A stretch of DNA of 13,152 nt from NCBI GenBank assembly GCA_964585305.1, contig CAZPDM010000101.1, positions 1 to 13,152 of the forward strand, given 5' to 3'. The notes below the pieces were generated by a model that was not told the DNA's origin, searched no databases, and was given only the letters and a program-made list of their open reading frames with translations. Below are positions 1 to 6,588 of the stretch, piece by piece. The stretch's first letter is position 1. Every line of letters starts with the position of its first letter. The stretch comes from CAZPDM01 sp964585305. Lineage in GTDB: Bacteria; Planctomycetota; Uabimicrobiia; Uabimicrobiales; JABWCH01. Position numbers and translations under genes: made by a program.

Positions 1-26
1 TAATTATATTTAGGAGATTTTACGTA

Positions 27-120
27 ATGTACGAAACAACAAAAGTAGCGTGTAGAAAATTAAATGTTCATCCTAATACATTTTAAGCAAAGATGCGTTA
101 GAGGAGATAAGAGAATATGC
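27..120 (+). pseudogene. Remnant of an IS607-type serine resolvase (TnpA) N-terminus
   Basis: An ATG at 27 follows an AGGAG at 12-16 and opens 19 codons ending in TAA at 84. The peptide (MYETTKVACRKLNVHPNTF) closely resembles the MerR-like helix-turn-helix that begins IS607-family resolvases, which typically read like '..LNVHPNTLRRWxxxGKI'. After a one-base shift at about 83 the next frame gives KQRCVRGDKRIC, which still fits the continuation of that helix region, so I infer a frameshifted and then truncated copy. No catalytic domain or tnpB follows; murE lies head-on from 226. The match is from memory of the family. A chance small ORF or a leader peptide cannot be excluded. Confidence 0.42.
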
Positions 121-164
121 TATTAAAAATCTCTCAAAAAAATGATGATTTGTTAAATACATAC

Positions 165-209
165 TCTCCGCAATAAATGAAAGGTTGGAGATTTCTCGCA
201 CTTTTTTTA
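165..209 (+). terminator. Weak hairpin plus T-run downstream of the resolvase remnant
   Basis: TCTCC at 165-169 can pair with GGAGA at 187-191, leaving a 17-nt loop, and a run of seven T follows at 202-208. It could end transcription from the remnant on the left or act in part for murE from the right. The stem is only 5 bp, so the call is weak. No better terminator for murE is visible between 1 and 225. Confidence 0.2.
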
Positions 210-225
210 ATAAGCAATAGTTTTA

Positions 226-1716
226 TTACAAAATATTTAGGCATTGTCTAGCAACTTCTTCATCAGAAAAAGGAATAACTTTATTTCCTATAATTTGTCC
301 TGTTTCATGTCCTTTTCCTGCAATAATCACAATATCTCCATTTGTAGCAGTATGGATAGCTTTCTCAATCGCTTGTTGACGATCTATGCAAACTTCATAT
401 TTATTGGTATTTTTAAAACCATTTAAAATATCTGAAATAATTTTTTCTGGATTTTCTGTGCGGGGATTATCACTTGTAATCCATGTATAATCAGCATAAT
501 GCTCAGCTACTTTTCCCATAAGTGGACGTTTCCCAGAATCGCGATCTCCTCCACATCCAAAAACAACAAGAAGACGGTTTTTTTTGATTTTTTGTAAAGT
601 AGATAATGCTCGTTCTAATGCTTGATCTGTATGAGCAAAATCTATAAATACATCAAATCCTTTATTATTGGGAACTCGTTGCATTCGTCCTGGAACTTTT
701 GTTATATGTTGTAACCCTTTTGCAATCATTTCTAGAGAAATGCCCATTGCCCAGCAACATGCTGAAGCTGCTAAAGCATTATAAACATTATATAATCCAG
801 GAAAGAATAGATTTATTCCAATAGTTCCATTTGGAGTAACAAGTTCAAATTTTGTTGAAGTGTTTGTTTCCTCTATATTGCGTGCATAAACCATAACGCC
901 ATTAACATTTTTCAGGCCAAACCAAATTGGTCGGGCTGGGCATACTTTTTGAATAAAAAAACTTTCAGGATCATCATAATTAAATACTGCAATAGCTTTT
1001 TTTGTTAATCCGCGAAAAAGAAGAGCCTTAGCTTCTCGATAGTTATCCATATCTTTATGATAATCTAAATGATCTCTGCTAAGATTTGTAAATATTGCAG
1101 CTTGGTATGCCAAATGGGTTACACGATCTAGCGCGAGAGAATGAGAAGAAACTTCCATAACAGCATGGCTAATCTTTTCTTTTTTCATTCGAGCAAAATG
1201 TTCATTTAAAACAAGACTATCTGGAGTTGTGTGAGTAGCAGTGAATGAATGATCACCATAAAAATATCCTGTTGTTCCTAATAATCCAGTATTAAAACCA
1301 GCAGCATGGAGAATACTATGAGTAAAAAAAGATGTTGTTGTTTTTCCATTTGTTCCAGTAATTCCAACAAGAAATATCTCTTCTGTTGGCAGTCCATAAA
1401 GTTCATGACTTATTTCTGCTAAAATTTTGCGAGCTGAGGGAACAATAGCGTAGGGAACAGAATAATTTGAAGAAGGAGTTTTTTCGGAAATAAAGGCAAC
1501 TGCTCCTTTATTCAAAGCATCTGAAATATATCGCTCCCCATCTTCTTTAACTCCGGCAAGGGCGAAAAAAATTCCACCAGGCAAAATTTGTCTGGAATCA
1601 TTATGTACCTGAGTAAAAATAATATCTTGGAAATTATTCCATTTTACTTCAGGATATTTTTTTTGTATCCATGATAAAGAAAAATTTAATTGCAAAAGAT
1701 TTTCATTTATTTCCAC
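226..1716 (-). CDS. murE: UDP-N-acetylmuramoyl-tripeptide synthetase MurE (meso-DAP type)
   Basis: This cytoplasmic Mur ligase adds the third peptide residue to UDP-MurNAc-L-Ala-D-Glu using ATP. All three domains are present: the N-terminal uridine-binding domain (HNDSR at 38-42), the central ATPase domain with P-loop GTNGKTTT at 121-128, TTPDS at 163-167 and the expected carbamylated Lys in YREAK (K230), and the C-terminal domain. DNPRTENP (416-423) is the signature of meso-diaminopimelate ligases rather than lysine ligases, so the peptidoglycan should be DAP type. Length (496 aa) is normal. The start is GTG at 1716, supported by AAGGTAG at 1725-1731 eight bases upstream. One minor oddity is AHTDQAL where AHTPDAL is usual. 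It follows ftsI on the same strand but a strong terminator intervenes, so it probably has its own promoter. No murF or mraY follows. Confidence 0.96.
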   Translation of the reverse strand: MEINENLLQLNFSLSWIQKKYPEVKWNNFQDIIFTQVHNDSRQILPGGIFFALAGVKEDGERYISDALNKGAVAFISEKTPSSNYSVPYAIVPSARKILAEISHELYGLPTEEIFLVGITGTNGKTTTSFFTHSILHAAGFNTGLLGTTGYFYGDHSFTATHTTPDSLVLNEHFARMKKEKISHAVMEVSSHSLALDRVTHLAYQAAIFTNLSRDHLDYHKDMDNYREAKALLFRGLTKKAIAVFNYDDPESFFIQKVCPARPIWFGLKNVNGVMVYARNIEETNTSTKFELVTPNGTIGINLFFPGLYNVYNALAASACCWAMGISLEMIAKGLQHITKVPGRMQRVPNNKGFDVFIDFAHTDQALERALSTLQKIKKNRLLVVFGCGGDRDSGKRPLMGKVAEHYADYTWITSDNPRTENPEKIISDILNGFKNTNKYEVCIDRQQAIEKAIHTATNGDIVIIAGKGHETGQIIGNKVIPFSDEEVARQCLNIL

Positions 1717-1739
1717 AATTTTAGCTACCTTAAAAAGGT

Positions 1740-1777
1740 AAAAATCTCTAGTTTTATTATAAAGACTAGAGATTTTT
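1740..1777. terminator. Strong hairpin terminator between ftsI and murE
   Basis: Thirteen perfect base pairs join 1740-1752 (AAAAATCTCTAGT) and 1765-1777 (ACTAGAGATTTTT), and three more can form inside the loop. Because the arms are A-rich and T-rich at their outer ends the element can terminate in either direction. It begins a few bases after the ftsI stop codon on the minus strand, so its main job is probably to end the ftsL-ftsI transcript. Confidence 0.8.
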
Positions 1778-1784
1778 TTGTTTA
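1756..1784 (-). promoter_or_regulatory. Candidate murE promoter inside the ftsI terminator
   Basis: On the minus strand a perfect TATAAT (plus coordinates 1756-1761) lies 17 bases from TAAACA (1779-1784), a 4/6 match to the -35 consensus. The -35 overlaps the ftsI stop codon and the -10 is the loop of the terminator hairpin. A transcript starting near 1749 would carry only one arm of the hairpin and so would not be terminated by it. This would let murE be expressed independently of ftsI. In such AT-rich DNA TATAAT can occur by chance. Confidence 0.4.
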
Positions 1785-3695
1785 TTTTATTTTATTTAAA
1801 TTTTTTTGAAACAATACTCGTTTAAATATGTTAGCAATAATAGGAGCAGCAACTGAGCCACCATAATAAGAACCTTTTGGTTCATCAAGCATAACTAAAC
1901 AACATACTTCTGGATGTTCGCTTGGTGCAAAACCAACAAAAACTGAAATAAAATGTTCATGGGAATATTCTTTATTAACCAATTTTTGTGCAGTTCCCGT
2001 TTTTCCAGAAATAGCAACTTCTTTGATGTTAGCTTTTTTGGCCGTACCACGCGCAACAACTTGACGCAAGATGTCGTGCATTTTTTCTGCAATTTCATTA
2101 GGATAAATGCGTTTAGGTTGTTCTATTTTTTGTAAGATTTCTTGCCCATCTGGTAAAATTAGTTTTTGTACTAGTGTAGGTTTTCGATATGTTCCATTTC
2201 CCGCTAAAGTAAGATATGCTGATGTCATTTGCAGTGGAGTTACACAAATTTCATGGCCCATTGGAACTGAAGTTAAAGTAAAATTTGTCCACTTATTTGC
2301 AGGCTTTAACATTCCATTTTCTTCGCCAGGTAGTTCAATTCCAGTTTTTTTTCCAAAACCTAATTCTTCAAGATATGAACAAAGTTTCTCTGCGCCAAGC
2401 ATTATGCCAATTTTTGCAGTCCCAATGTTGCTTGAATGAATAAGAACTTCTTCTACAGAAAGATTTCCATAACCGTGAGAGTCTTTAAGTGTACGTCCTG
2501 GAATAATTCTGCATGAACCATAATGGCAAAAAACAATTGTTTCAGGAGAAATGATATTTTGAGCAAGTGCTGCTGAAACAGGGAATGGCTTCATAACAGA
2601 TCCTAACTCATACGCATCCGAAATTGCATGATTTCTCCAGCTTGTTGTTGGTGATTCAGTAAAATGATTGGGATCAAAATTTGGACGAGAAGCCATTGCT
2701 AGGACTTCTCCAGTTTCCACATCTAACAATACTGCACAGGCAGATATTGGCTCGTATTCCTCTATACTTTTATCAAGTTCCTGCTCCATAAAACTTTGAT
2801 AGTTAATATCAATAGTTAAATACAAGTCAGAACCATTTTTGGCAGGCTTTTCTAACATCTCTGGATGATAGATATTCCAACGTGCTCGACGACCATCTTT
2901 TAGTGTCCAAACAAAACCATCTTCTCCTGATAATTCTTCGTCGAAATAGGCTTCTATTCCTTCTAATCCTTTATGATCTTGTCCTACAAATCCAAGAATA
3001 TGAGAAGCTAGTGAGTTATATGGATACTCACGCTTACTTTCTTTTTGTAAAAATATTCCAGAAAGTTTTAGCGATTGAATTTGATCTGCCTCATTTGTTT
3101 GGAGAAAACGTTTGAGCCAAACAAACCTTCGATTTTTTTTCAACAACTTACTTTCAATTTCTGTGGCTTCCATTTTTAAGATAGCTGATAAAGTTTGACT
3201 AGTTATTTGTGTGTTAGAAATTATTTTAGGGTCAGCATAGCAAGACATACAAGGCACACTGATCGCCAATACCCGATTGTTGCGATCATAAATTGTTCCG
3301 CGCCTGGAAGGTAAAATTTTTTTGCCCCAATGCTGTTTATTCGCTTGTTCTTGGTATGTAGAAGATTGAAGAACTTGTATCCAAAATAATCTTAAAATAA
3401 GTCCAAGAGCGACTAGAATAATAAAGAATAAAGTTACCGCAGATCTCCGATGAATATCTTGGATATATGAATTGTAAATGTCTTTTGATTGGTAGGCTTC
3501 TTCTGATGTTGAATTTGCTAAATTATATGATTTTTTTTGTGATTTAATAATACATACTTTAGAAGAAATATCTGGTTCTGTAGAAGTATTGCAAACGAAC
3601 TCGTTATTACAGTTAGGAATATCAACTGTCGTCGCAAGTTTGTTCTTTTCTATATTTTTATTTCGCTTTGAGTCACCATCAAAAATTGGAGTCAT
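1782..3695 (-). CDS. ftsI: FtsI/PBP2-type penicillin-binding transpeptidase
   Basis: A class B penicillin-binding protein that cross-links septal peptidoglycan. I place the start at ATG 3695 (637 aa): its ATG overlaps the ftsL TGA as ATGA, and GAGGAGG lies at 3706-3712. An upstream in-frame start at 3725 would overlap ftsL by 34 bases. Seen in order (637-aa numbering): a long charged cytoplasmic tail of about 84 residues, one TM helix at about 86-106, the PBP dimerisation domain with the RRGTIYDRN motif near 131-139, then the transpeptidase domain with catalytic SVMK (Ser366, Lys369), SSN (421-423) and KTGTA (565-569). The usual EPGS before the serine is ELGS here. There is no PASTA domain, as in Gram-negative FtsI. 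Spo-type PBPs have a similar architecture, but the FtsL-like gene upstream and murE downstream support a division role. Confidence 0.93.
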   Translation of the reverse strand: MTPIFDGDSKRNKNIEKNKLATTVDIPNCNNEFVCNTSTEPDISSKVCIIKSQKKSYNLANSTSEEAYQSKDIYNSYIQDIHRRSAVTLFFIILVALGLILRLFWIQVLQSSTYQEQANKQHWGKKILPSRRGTIYDRNNRVLAISVPCMSCYADPKIISNTQITSQTLSAILKMEATEIESKLLKKNRRFVWLKRFLQTNEADQIQSLKLSGIFLQKESKREYPYNSLASHILGFVGQDHKGLEGIEAYFDEELSGEDGFVWTLKDGRRARWNIYHPEMLEKPAKNGSDLYLTIDINYQSFMEQELDKSIEEYEPISACAVLLDVETGEVLAMASRPNFDPNHFTESPTTSWRNHAISDAYELGSVMKPFPVSAALAQNIISPETIVFCHYGSCRIIPGRTLKDSHGYGNLSVEEVLIHSSNIGTAKIGIMLGAEKLCSYLEELGFGKKTGIELPGEENGMLKPANKWTNFTLTSVPMGHEICVTPLQMTSAYLTLAGNGTYRKPTLVQKLILPDGQEILQKIEQPKRIYPNEIAEKMHDILRQVVARGTAKKANIKEVAISGKTGTAQKLVNKEYSHEHFISVFVGFAPSEHPEVCCLVMLDEPKGSYYGGSVAAPIIANIFKRVLFQKNLNKIK

Positions 3696-4072
3696 TTGTG
3701 TTTTGCCTCCTCTTTTTTCATCCAAATTTCTGGTGCAACAAGACCAAATTCTTTTTCTTGATTGATTTGAATTAGGCTTTCAAATTGTGTTTTCTTCTCC
3801 CATTGAGCAGTTAATGCAGCAATTTCTTCTTGCAATTCATATTTTTCTTTTTCTAGTCGGCTGATTTGATAACCAAGCGTAAATGTTTCTGTACGAACTT
3901 TGACAACTAAAAGTAGTACTATTCCTAATAAACATAGTGAGCAAACACAAATAAGATATATTATAATCATATAACGATATTCTTTTAATTTTATTTGTAA
4001 ACGCTGGTATGATTTGCTTGCTAAACGATATGTTTTATTAGCCAGTTCTTTTGTATGATGATAAATTTTCAT
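3692..4072 (-). CDS. ftsL: FtsL-like single-pass division protein
   Basis: A 126-residue protein with a basic N-terminal tail (1-33), one TM helix at about 34-57 and a periplasmic heptad-rich coiled coil at about 62-100 (YQISRLEKEKYELQEEIAAL region). This layout and the place immediately before ftsI match FtsL, which with FtsB/DivIC and FtsQ activates the FtsWI synthase at the septum. FtsL sequences are poorly conserved, so the call rests on topology, size and synteny. It is translationally coupled to ftsI through an ATGA overlap. No clear Shine-Dalgarno precedes ATG 4072; the upstream 20 bases are A/T-rich. rsmH, which normally precedes ftsL, is missing here and a CAP-domain gene takes its place. 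Confidence 0.72.
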   Translation of the reverse strand: MKIYHHTKELANKTYRLASKSYQRLQIKLKEYRYMIIIYLICVCSLCLLGIVLLLVVKVRTETFTLGYQISRLEKEKYELQEEIAALTAQWEKKTQFESLIQINQEKEFGLVAPEIWMKKEEAKHK

Positions 4073-4121
4073 AAATTTTTTTTTGTATGTAAGTTTCTGC
4101 CGTTTCTATGGCAAAAAGCTT

Positions 4122-4688
4122 TTATTTTTTTAAAAATATTTGTGTAATATAAAATGTCTGATTTTGTGCAAACACACCTAATCCTGTTTCCTGAAATATT
4201 CCATTTTCAATATTTTTTCGGTGGCCTGAACTCATCAGCCATCCATCAATAACTTCGCAAACTAGCTCTTTTAATTTCGGCTCACTACTCATAATTTGTG
4301 CTAAATTTTCGCCAGCATGATGGAAATCAATTCTTGCTGCTGCCAAACGATCGTCTAATCTACGGCCATCTGGATCTCGGTGAGAAAAAAAATTACGTTT
4401 GGCCATATCTTTACTATAACTTCTTGCTAATAATTGTGCTTGACTATTTAATTTTAAAGATGGTAATTTATGTTGGATTCGCCACTGATTGATTTGTAGC
4501 AATAGATTTTGTTCCATTTGTACAGCAGAAATAGGCATATAAGATGGCATGAATATTTCCCAATTGCAATAAGAATTACAACAATTTGATAGTGGTAGGA
4601 ATAGAAAAATCTCAAATAAAATATATACAATTCTCCCACCTAAATTTGTAGGCGTGGGAGAATTGCTATTTGTTAATTTCCCATCCAT
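4122..4688 (-). CDS. CAP/SCP-domain secreted protein (YkwD-like)
   Basis: Residues 58-188 form a bacterial CAP (SCP/PR-1) domain. The four cavity residues are visible: His103 in FFSHRDPDG, Glu127 in GENLAQ, Glu145, and His156 in SSGHRKNI; the domain ends with the typical YITQIF strand. Members are extracellular or periplasmic and occur in spore coats, nodulation and wall-associated roles, but the bacterial biochemical function is unsettled. A hydrophobic stretch at 20-33 would serve as signal peptide or anchor; SNCC at 34-37 is a poor lipobox. The start is uncertain: ATG 4688 overlaps the upstream gene by 16 bases without a clear ribosome site and puts a strong hairpin in the first codons. 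ATG 4550 or 4517 would give a domain without a signal. Confidence 0.8.
   Translation of the reverse strand: MDGKLTNSNSPTPTNLGGRIVYILFEIFLFLPLSNCCNSYCNWEIFMPSYMPISAVQMEQNLLLQINQWRIQHKLPSLKLNSQAQLLARSYSKDMAKRNFFSHRDPDGRRLDDRLAAARIDFHHAGENLAQIMSSEPKLKELVCEVIDGWLMSSGHRKNIENGIFQETGLGVFAQNQTFYITQIFLKK
4628..4665 (-). terminator. 12-bp perfect hairpin after the Yip1-like gene
   Basis: CAATTCTCCCAC (4628-4639) and GTGGGAGAATTG (4654-4665) are perfectly complementary, with a 14-nt loop in which CTA and TAG can pair further. On the minus strand it starts eight bases after the Yip1-like stop codon and is followed by a T/A-rich tract (TATATATTTTATTTG). It looks like an intrinsic terminator or attenuator between this gene and the CAP gene, whose longest reading frame runs through it. 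Confidence 0.6.
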
Positions 4689-5485
4689 TTTTGAATTAGT
4701 TGGAAAATAACCATATAAAAATTACCTTCTAATTTCATTTGTTTAAAAATAGGAAGATTACTAAGATCTCCAAACACTTTAATCCCCCATGCTAATTGCA
4801 AGCTAATTAAAACATATATTACTGTCCAAATTTTTATTGCTATTGTGTTATTAGGACTTTGGCTACGTTGAATAAAGTAATTTGTTGCTCTCCAGATAAA
4901 AGCAACTCCAAAACCAATTGCGATACCAAAGAATATTATGTTTAAAATATTTAAAAAGGTTGTATCGGATGTAGCAATGAGAAAAAGTAAAAGGATTGCT
5001 GCACTAGAAATTAGAAAACAACTAATTAAATAATTAGCAACTAATAGTACTAAAATTGTTCGGATGGGGTTTAATCGTATACCTAAGAACATATTTAATG
5101 CAAATAATAATGGACCACAAATTAAAATTGTGGCAAAAAGTAGGCAGGGAACTTTGGCTGCCATAATCATGGCATCAGTAAAACCAGATTTACTTGCTAA
5201 AATTCCACCATAAATTGCAGAAAATAATGCTGCTAACACTAAGCAATATATAGTTTTACCCCATATTTTAGGAGAACGATAAATTATTTCACAAAGTCCA
5301 GCTTGATCTTGCCTAAGCAATTGTCCTACAGTATAATTTTGCAAAGAAATAAAATCGTTCTCAGAAAAATCTTTAACAAGTAAGTTTGCTACATAATATT
5401 TAGATTTTAAGGAAGATTCTTCAGAATCTTCTTCTTCATCATCTTTTTCAATTTCTTCTGTATTTTCTTTATCTTCAGATGGCAT
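4673..5485 (-). CDS. Yip1-like six-helix membrane protein of unknown function
   Basis: A 270-residue protein with a strongly acidic N-terminal tail (about residues 3-25, mostly E/D/S) followed by a soluble stretch and five to six hydrophobic segments at about 77-97, 113-135, 142-171, 178-203, 217-238 and perhaps 254-266. The ending (LAWGIKVFG ... EGNFY) recalls a family of polytopic proteins in Planctomycetota and relatives with a C-terminal 'WxLRPFxG ... ESNFF' motif, often labelled Yip1-like or mislabelled as actin-binding WH2 proteins. This is from memory, and no reaction is known. The start ATG 5485 has AAAGGA at 5494-5499, eight bases away. It is divergent from the gene at 5513 with only 27 bases between them. 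Confidence 0.72.
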   Translation of the reverse strand: MPSEDKENTEEIEKDDEEEDSEESSLKSKYYVANLLVKDFSENDFISLQNYTVGQLLRQDQAGLCEIIYRSPKIWGKTIYCLVLAALFSAIYGGILASKSGFTDAMIMAAKVPCLLFATILICGPLLFALNMFLGIRLNPIRTILVLLVANYLISCFLISSAAILLLFLIATSDTTFLNILNIIFFGIAIGFGVAFIWRATNYFIQRSQSPNNTIAIKIWTVIYVLISLQLAWGIKVFGDLSNLPIFKQMKLEGNFYMVIFQLIQKWMGN

Positions 5486-5493
5486 CTATAATA

Positions 5494-5505
5494 TCCTTTA
5501 AGGGA
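5494..5505. promoter_or_regulatory. Back-to-back Shine-Dalgarno sites in one palindrome
   Basis: The 12-base near-palindrome TCCTTTAAGGGA serves as ribosome site on both strands: AAAGGA on the minus strand, eight bases before ATG 5485, and AAGGGA (5500-5505) on the plus strand, seven bases before ATG 5513. This fixes both starts. It also means that the promoters of both genes must lie inside the coding region of the opposite gene; a TATAAT at 5487-5492 on the plus strand is one possible -10, though its -35 region is poor. Confidence 0.6.
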
Positions 5506-5512
5506 ATTTTAT

Positions 5513-6517
5513 ATGTTTTTGTTACGGTATAATAAATTTTTATTACGGTATTTAGGGCTAATTATAGCATTATTTAGTATTGGATTGGGCTTAGTGTCAT
5601 TTAGTTTTGGAATCTTGTGTTCAAGTGGGATATTACAAATAGGGTCTTTTGAATTTCCTTTAGGAGATCCTTCTAGTATTATTGTGAATCGTAATGGAGA
5701 AATGTTTTGTAGTCTTCAATTTTACCAACGAATACAAGTTTATGATAAGTATGGAAAATTTTTACGCAGTTGGCAAATTAGTGATGCAAATTATTTTATT
5801 TTAGGTATTACAGAAAATAATGAAATTATTGTTCAAACAAATTCAGAAGAACAATATATTTTTAATTCCATGGGAAAACTACAATCACAAGCATTATTAG
5901 AAGAACGAAATCCTGAAATTATCTATGCTGGAAATTCTTGTTTTGATTCTGAAGGAAACCTCTATGAAATTTGTAATCATCTCATATATCCTCATATTAC
6001 TAAATTAACACCAAAAGATGAAAAAACAATATTTGTTCAAATGTCTTTATATTATCTTTTAATTACTGGCCCTATTTTACCATGGATTGAGATTTTGTTT
6101 GGATTTATAATTTTAGCTATTTTACAAATTATAAACGAAAGAATTCCACAATTAGGAATTGCAACGGGAAATAGAATTATTGCAAAAAAAAATATAGATT
6201 TTTCAAAACCAGATGGAATTGTAGTTGGGTTATCAATCTATCTTATTTTAGAACCGTTGTCAATTATACTAGGCTCTTTATTAGCAATTGGAATTATACT
6301 ATATTTTCATAACTTACAAGCTCTTACTTTTATTAAAGTTTCGATAACTGTTTTTGTTATTATTATTGGCTTGCATATATTTTTACATAGTATATTTATC
6401 CCAGCTTGCTCAATTCCAAATTGTCGTGGAACATTGCATAAAATTAGTGATAGACCGTTACGTTATCGTTGCAAAATTTGTGGAAATATCTATACTCAAA
6501 ATACTATAGAGAGTTAA
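5513..6517 (+). CDS. Membrane protein with NHL-like segment and C-terminal zinc ribbon
   Basis: The 334-residue product has a TM helix at about 13-36, a soluble portion (40-175) with NHL/beta-propeller-like strands (DPSSIIVNRNGEMFC, IQVYDKYGKFLRSW, CFDSEGNLYEI), and three further TM helices at about 180-206, 236-264 and 268-294. The tail holds a likely zinc ribbon, C299-x4-C304 and C320-x2-C323. The propeller part is too short for a full six-bladed fold (two to three repeats), so it may pair with another chain or be a reduced sensor. With a signal-anchor N-terminus the soluble part would face outward and the zinc ribbon inward, or the reverse. The start is set by AAGGGA at 5500-5505. It shares a control region with the Yip1-like gene, which suggests linked roles in the envelope. 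I do not recognise a named family. Confidence 0.75.
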   Translation: MFLLRYNKFLLRYLGLIIALFSIGLGLVSFSFGILCSSGILQIGSFEFPLGDPSSIIVNRNGEMFCSLQFYQRIQVYDKYGKFLRSWQISDANYFILGITENNEIIVQTNSEEQYIFNSMGKLQSQALLEERNPEIIYAGNSCFDSEGNLYEICNHLIYPHITKLTPKDEKTIFVQMSLYYLLITGPILPWIEILFGFIILAILQIINERIPQLGIATGNRIIAKKNIDFSKPDGIVVGLSIYLILEPLSIILGSLLAIGIILYFHNLQALTFIKVSITVFVIIIGLHIFLHSIFIPACSIPNCRGTLHKISDRPLRYRCKICGNIYTQNTIES

Positions 6518-6526
6518 AAAACTCTC
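6509..6526 (+). terminator. Hairpin straddling the stop codon of the zinc-ribbon gene
   Basis: GAGAGTT (6509-6515) pairs perfectly with AACTCTC (6520-6526) around an AAAA loop, and the TAA stop is within it. No T-run follows on the plus strand, so this is a 3' stabilising stem or a weak terminator rather than a textbook intrinsic one. Confidence 0.35.
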
Positions 6527-6540
6527 GCTAAGTGGTCTGT

Positions 6541-6582
6541 TAAATTAATTTATTGACATATTTTTTCTTATCCTAGTACACT
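6541..6582 (+). promoter_or_regulatory. Consensus-like promoter with AT-rich upstream palindrome
   Basis: A perfect -35 TTGACA (6553-6558) is followed after 18 bases by TACACT (6577-6582), a 4/6 match to the -10. A 12-base perfect AT palindrome (TAAATTAATTTA, 6541-6552) abuts the -35 and could act as an UP element. Transcription would start near 6589, just before the left arm of the long inverted repeat described next. It is one of the best sigma70-type matches in the window. Confidence 0.5.
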
Positions 6583-6588
6583 AGTCCA

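Noticed and set aside
3695..3725. Upstream start for ftsI at 3725
   Set aside because: It overlaps ftsL by 34 bases, while ATG 3695 has GAGGAGG upstream and a typical ATGA overlap with the ftsL stop.
4454..4639. Alternative hydrophobic frame starting GTG after AGGTGGGAG on the minus strand
   Set aside because: It shares the region with the conserved CAP gene in another frame, ends without recognisable domain, and its ribosome-site-like bases belong to the perfect hairpin.
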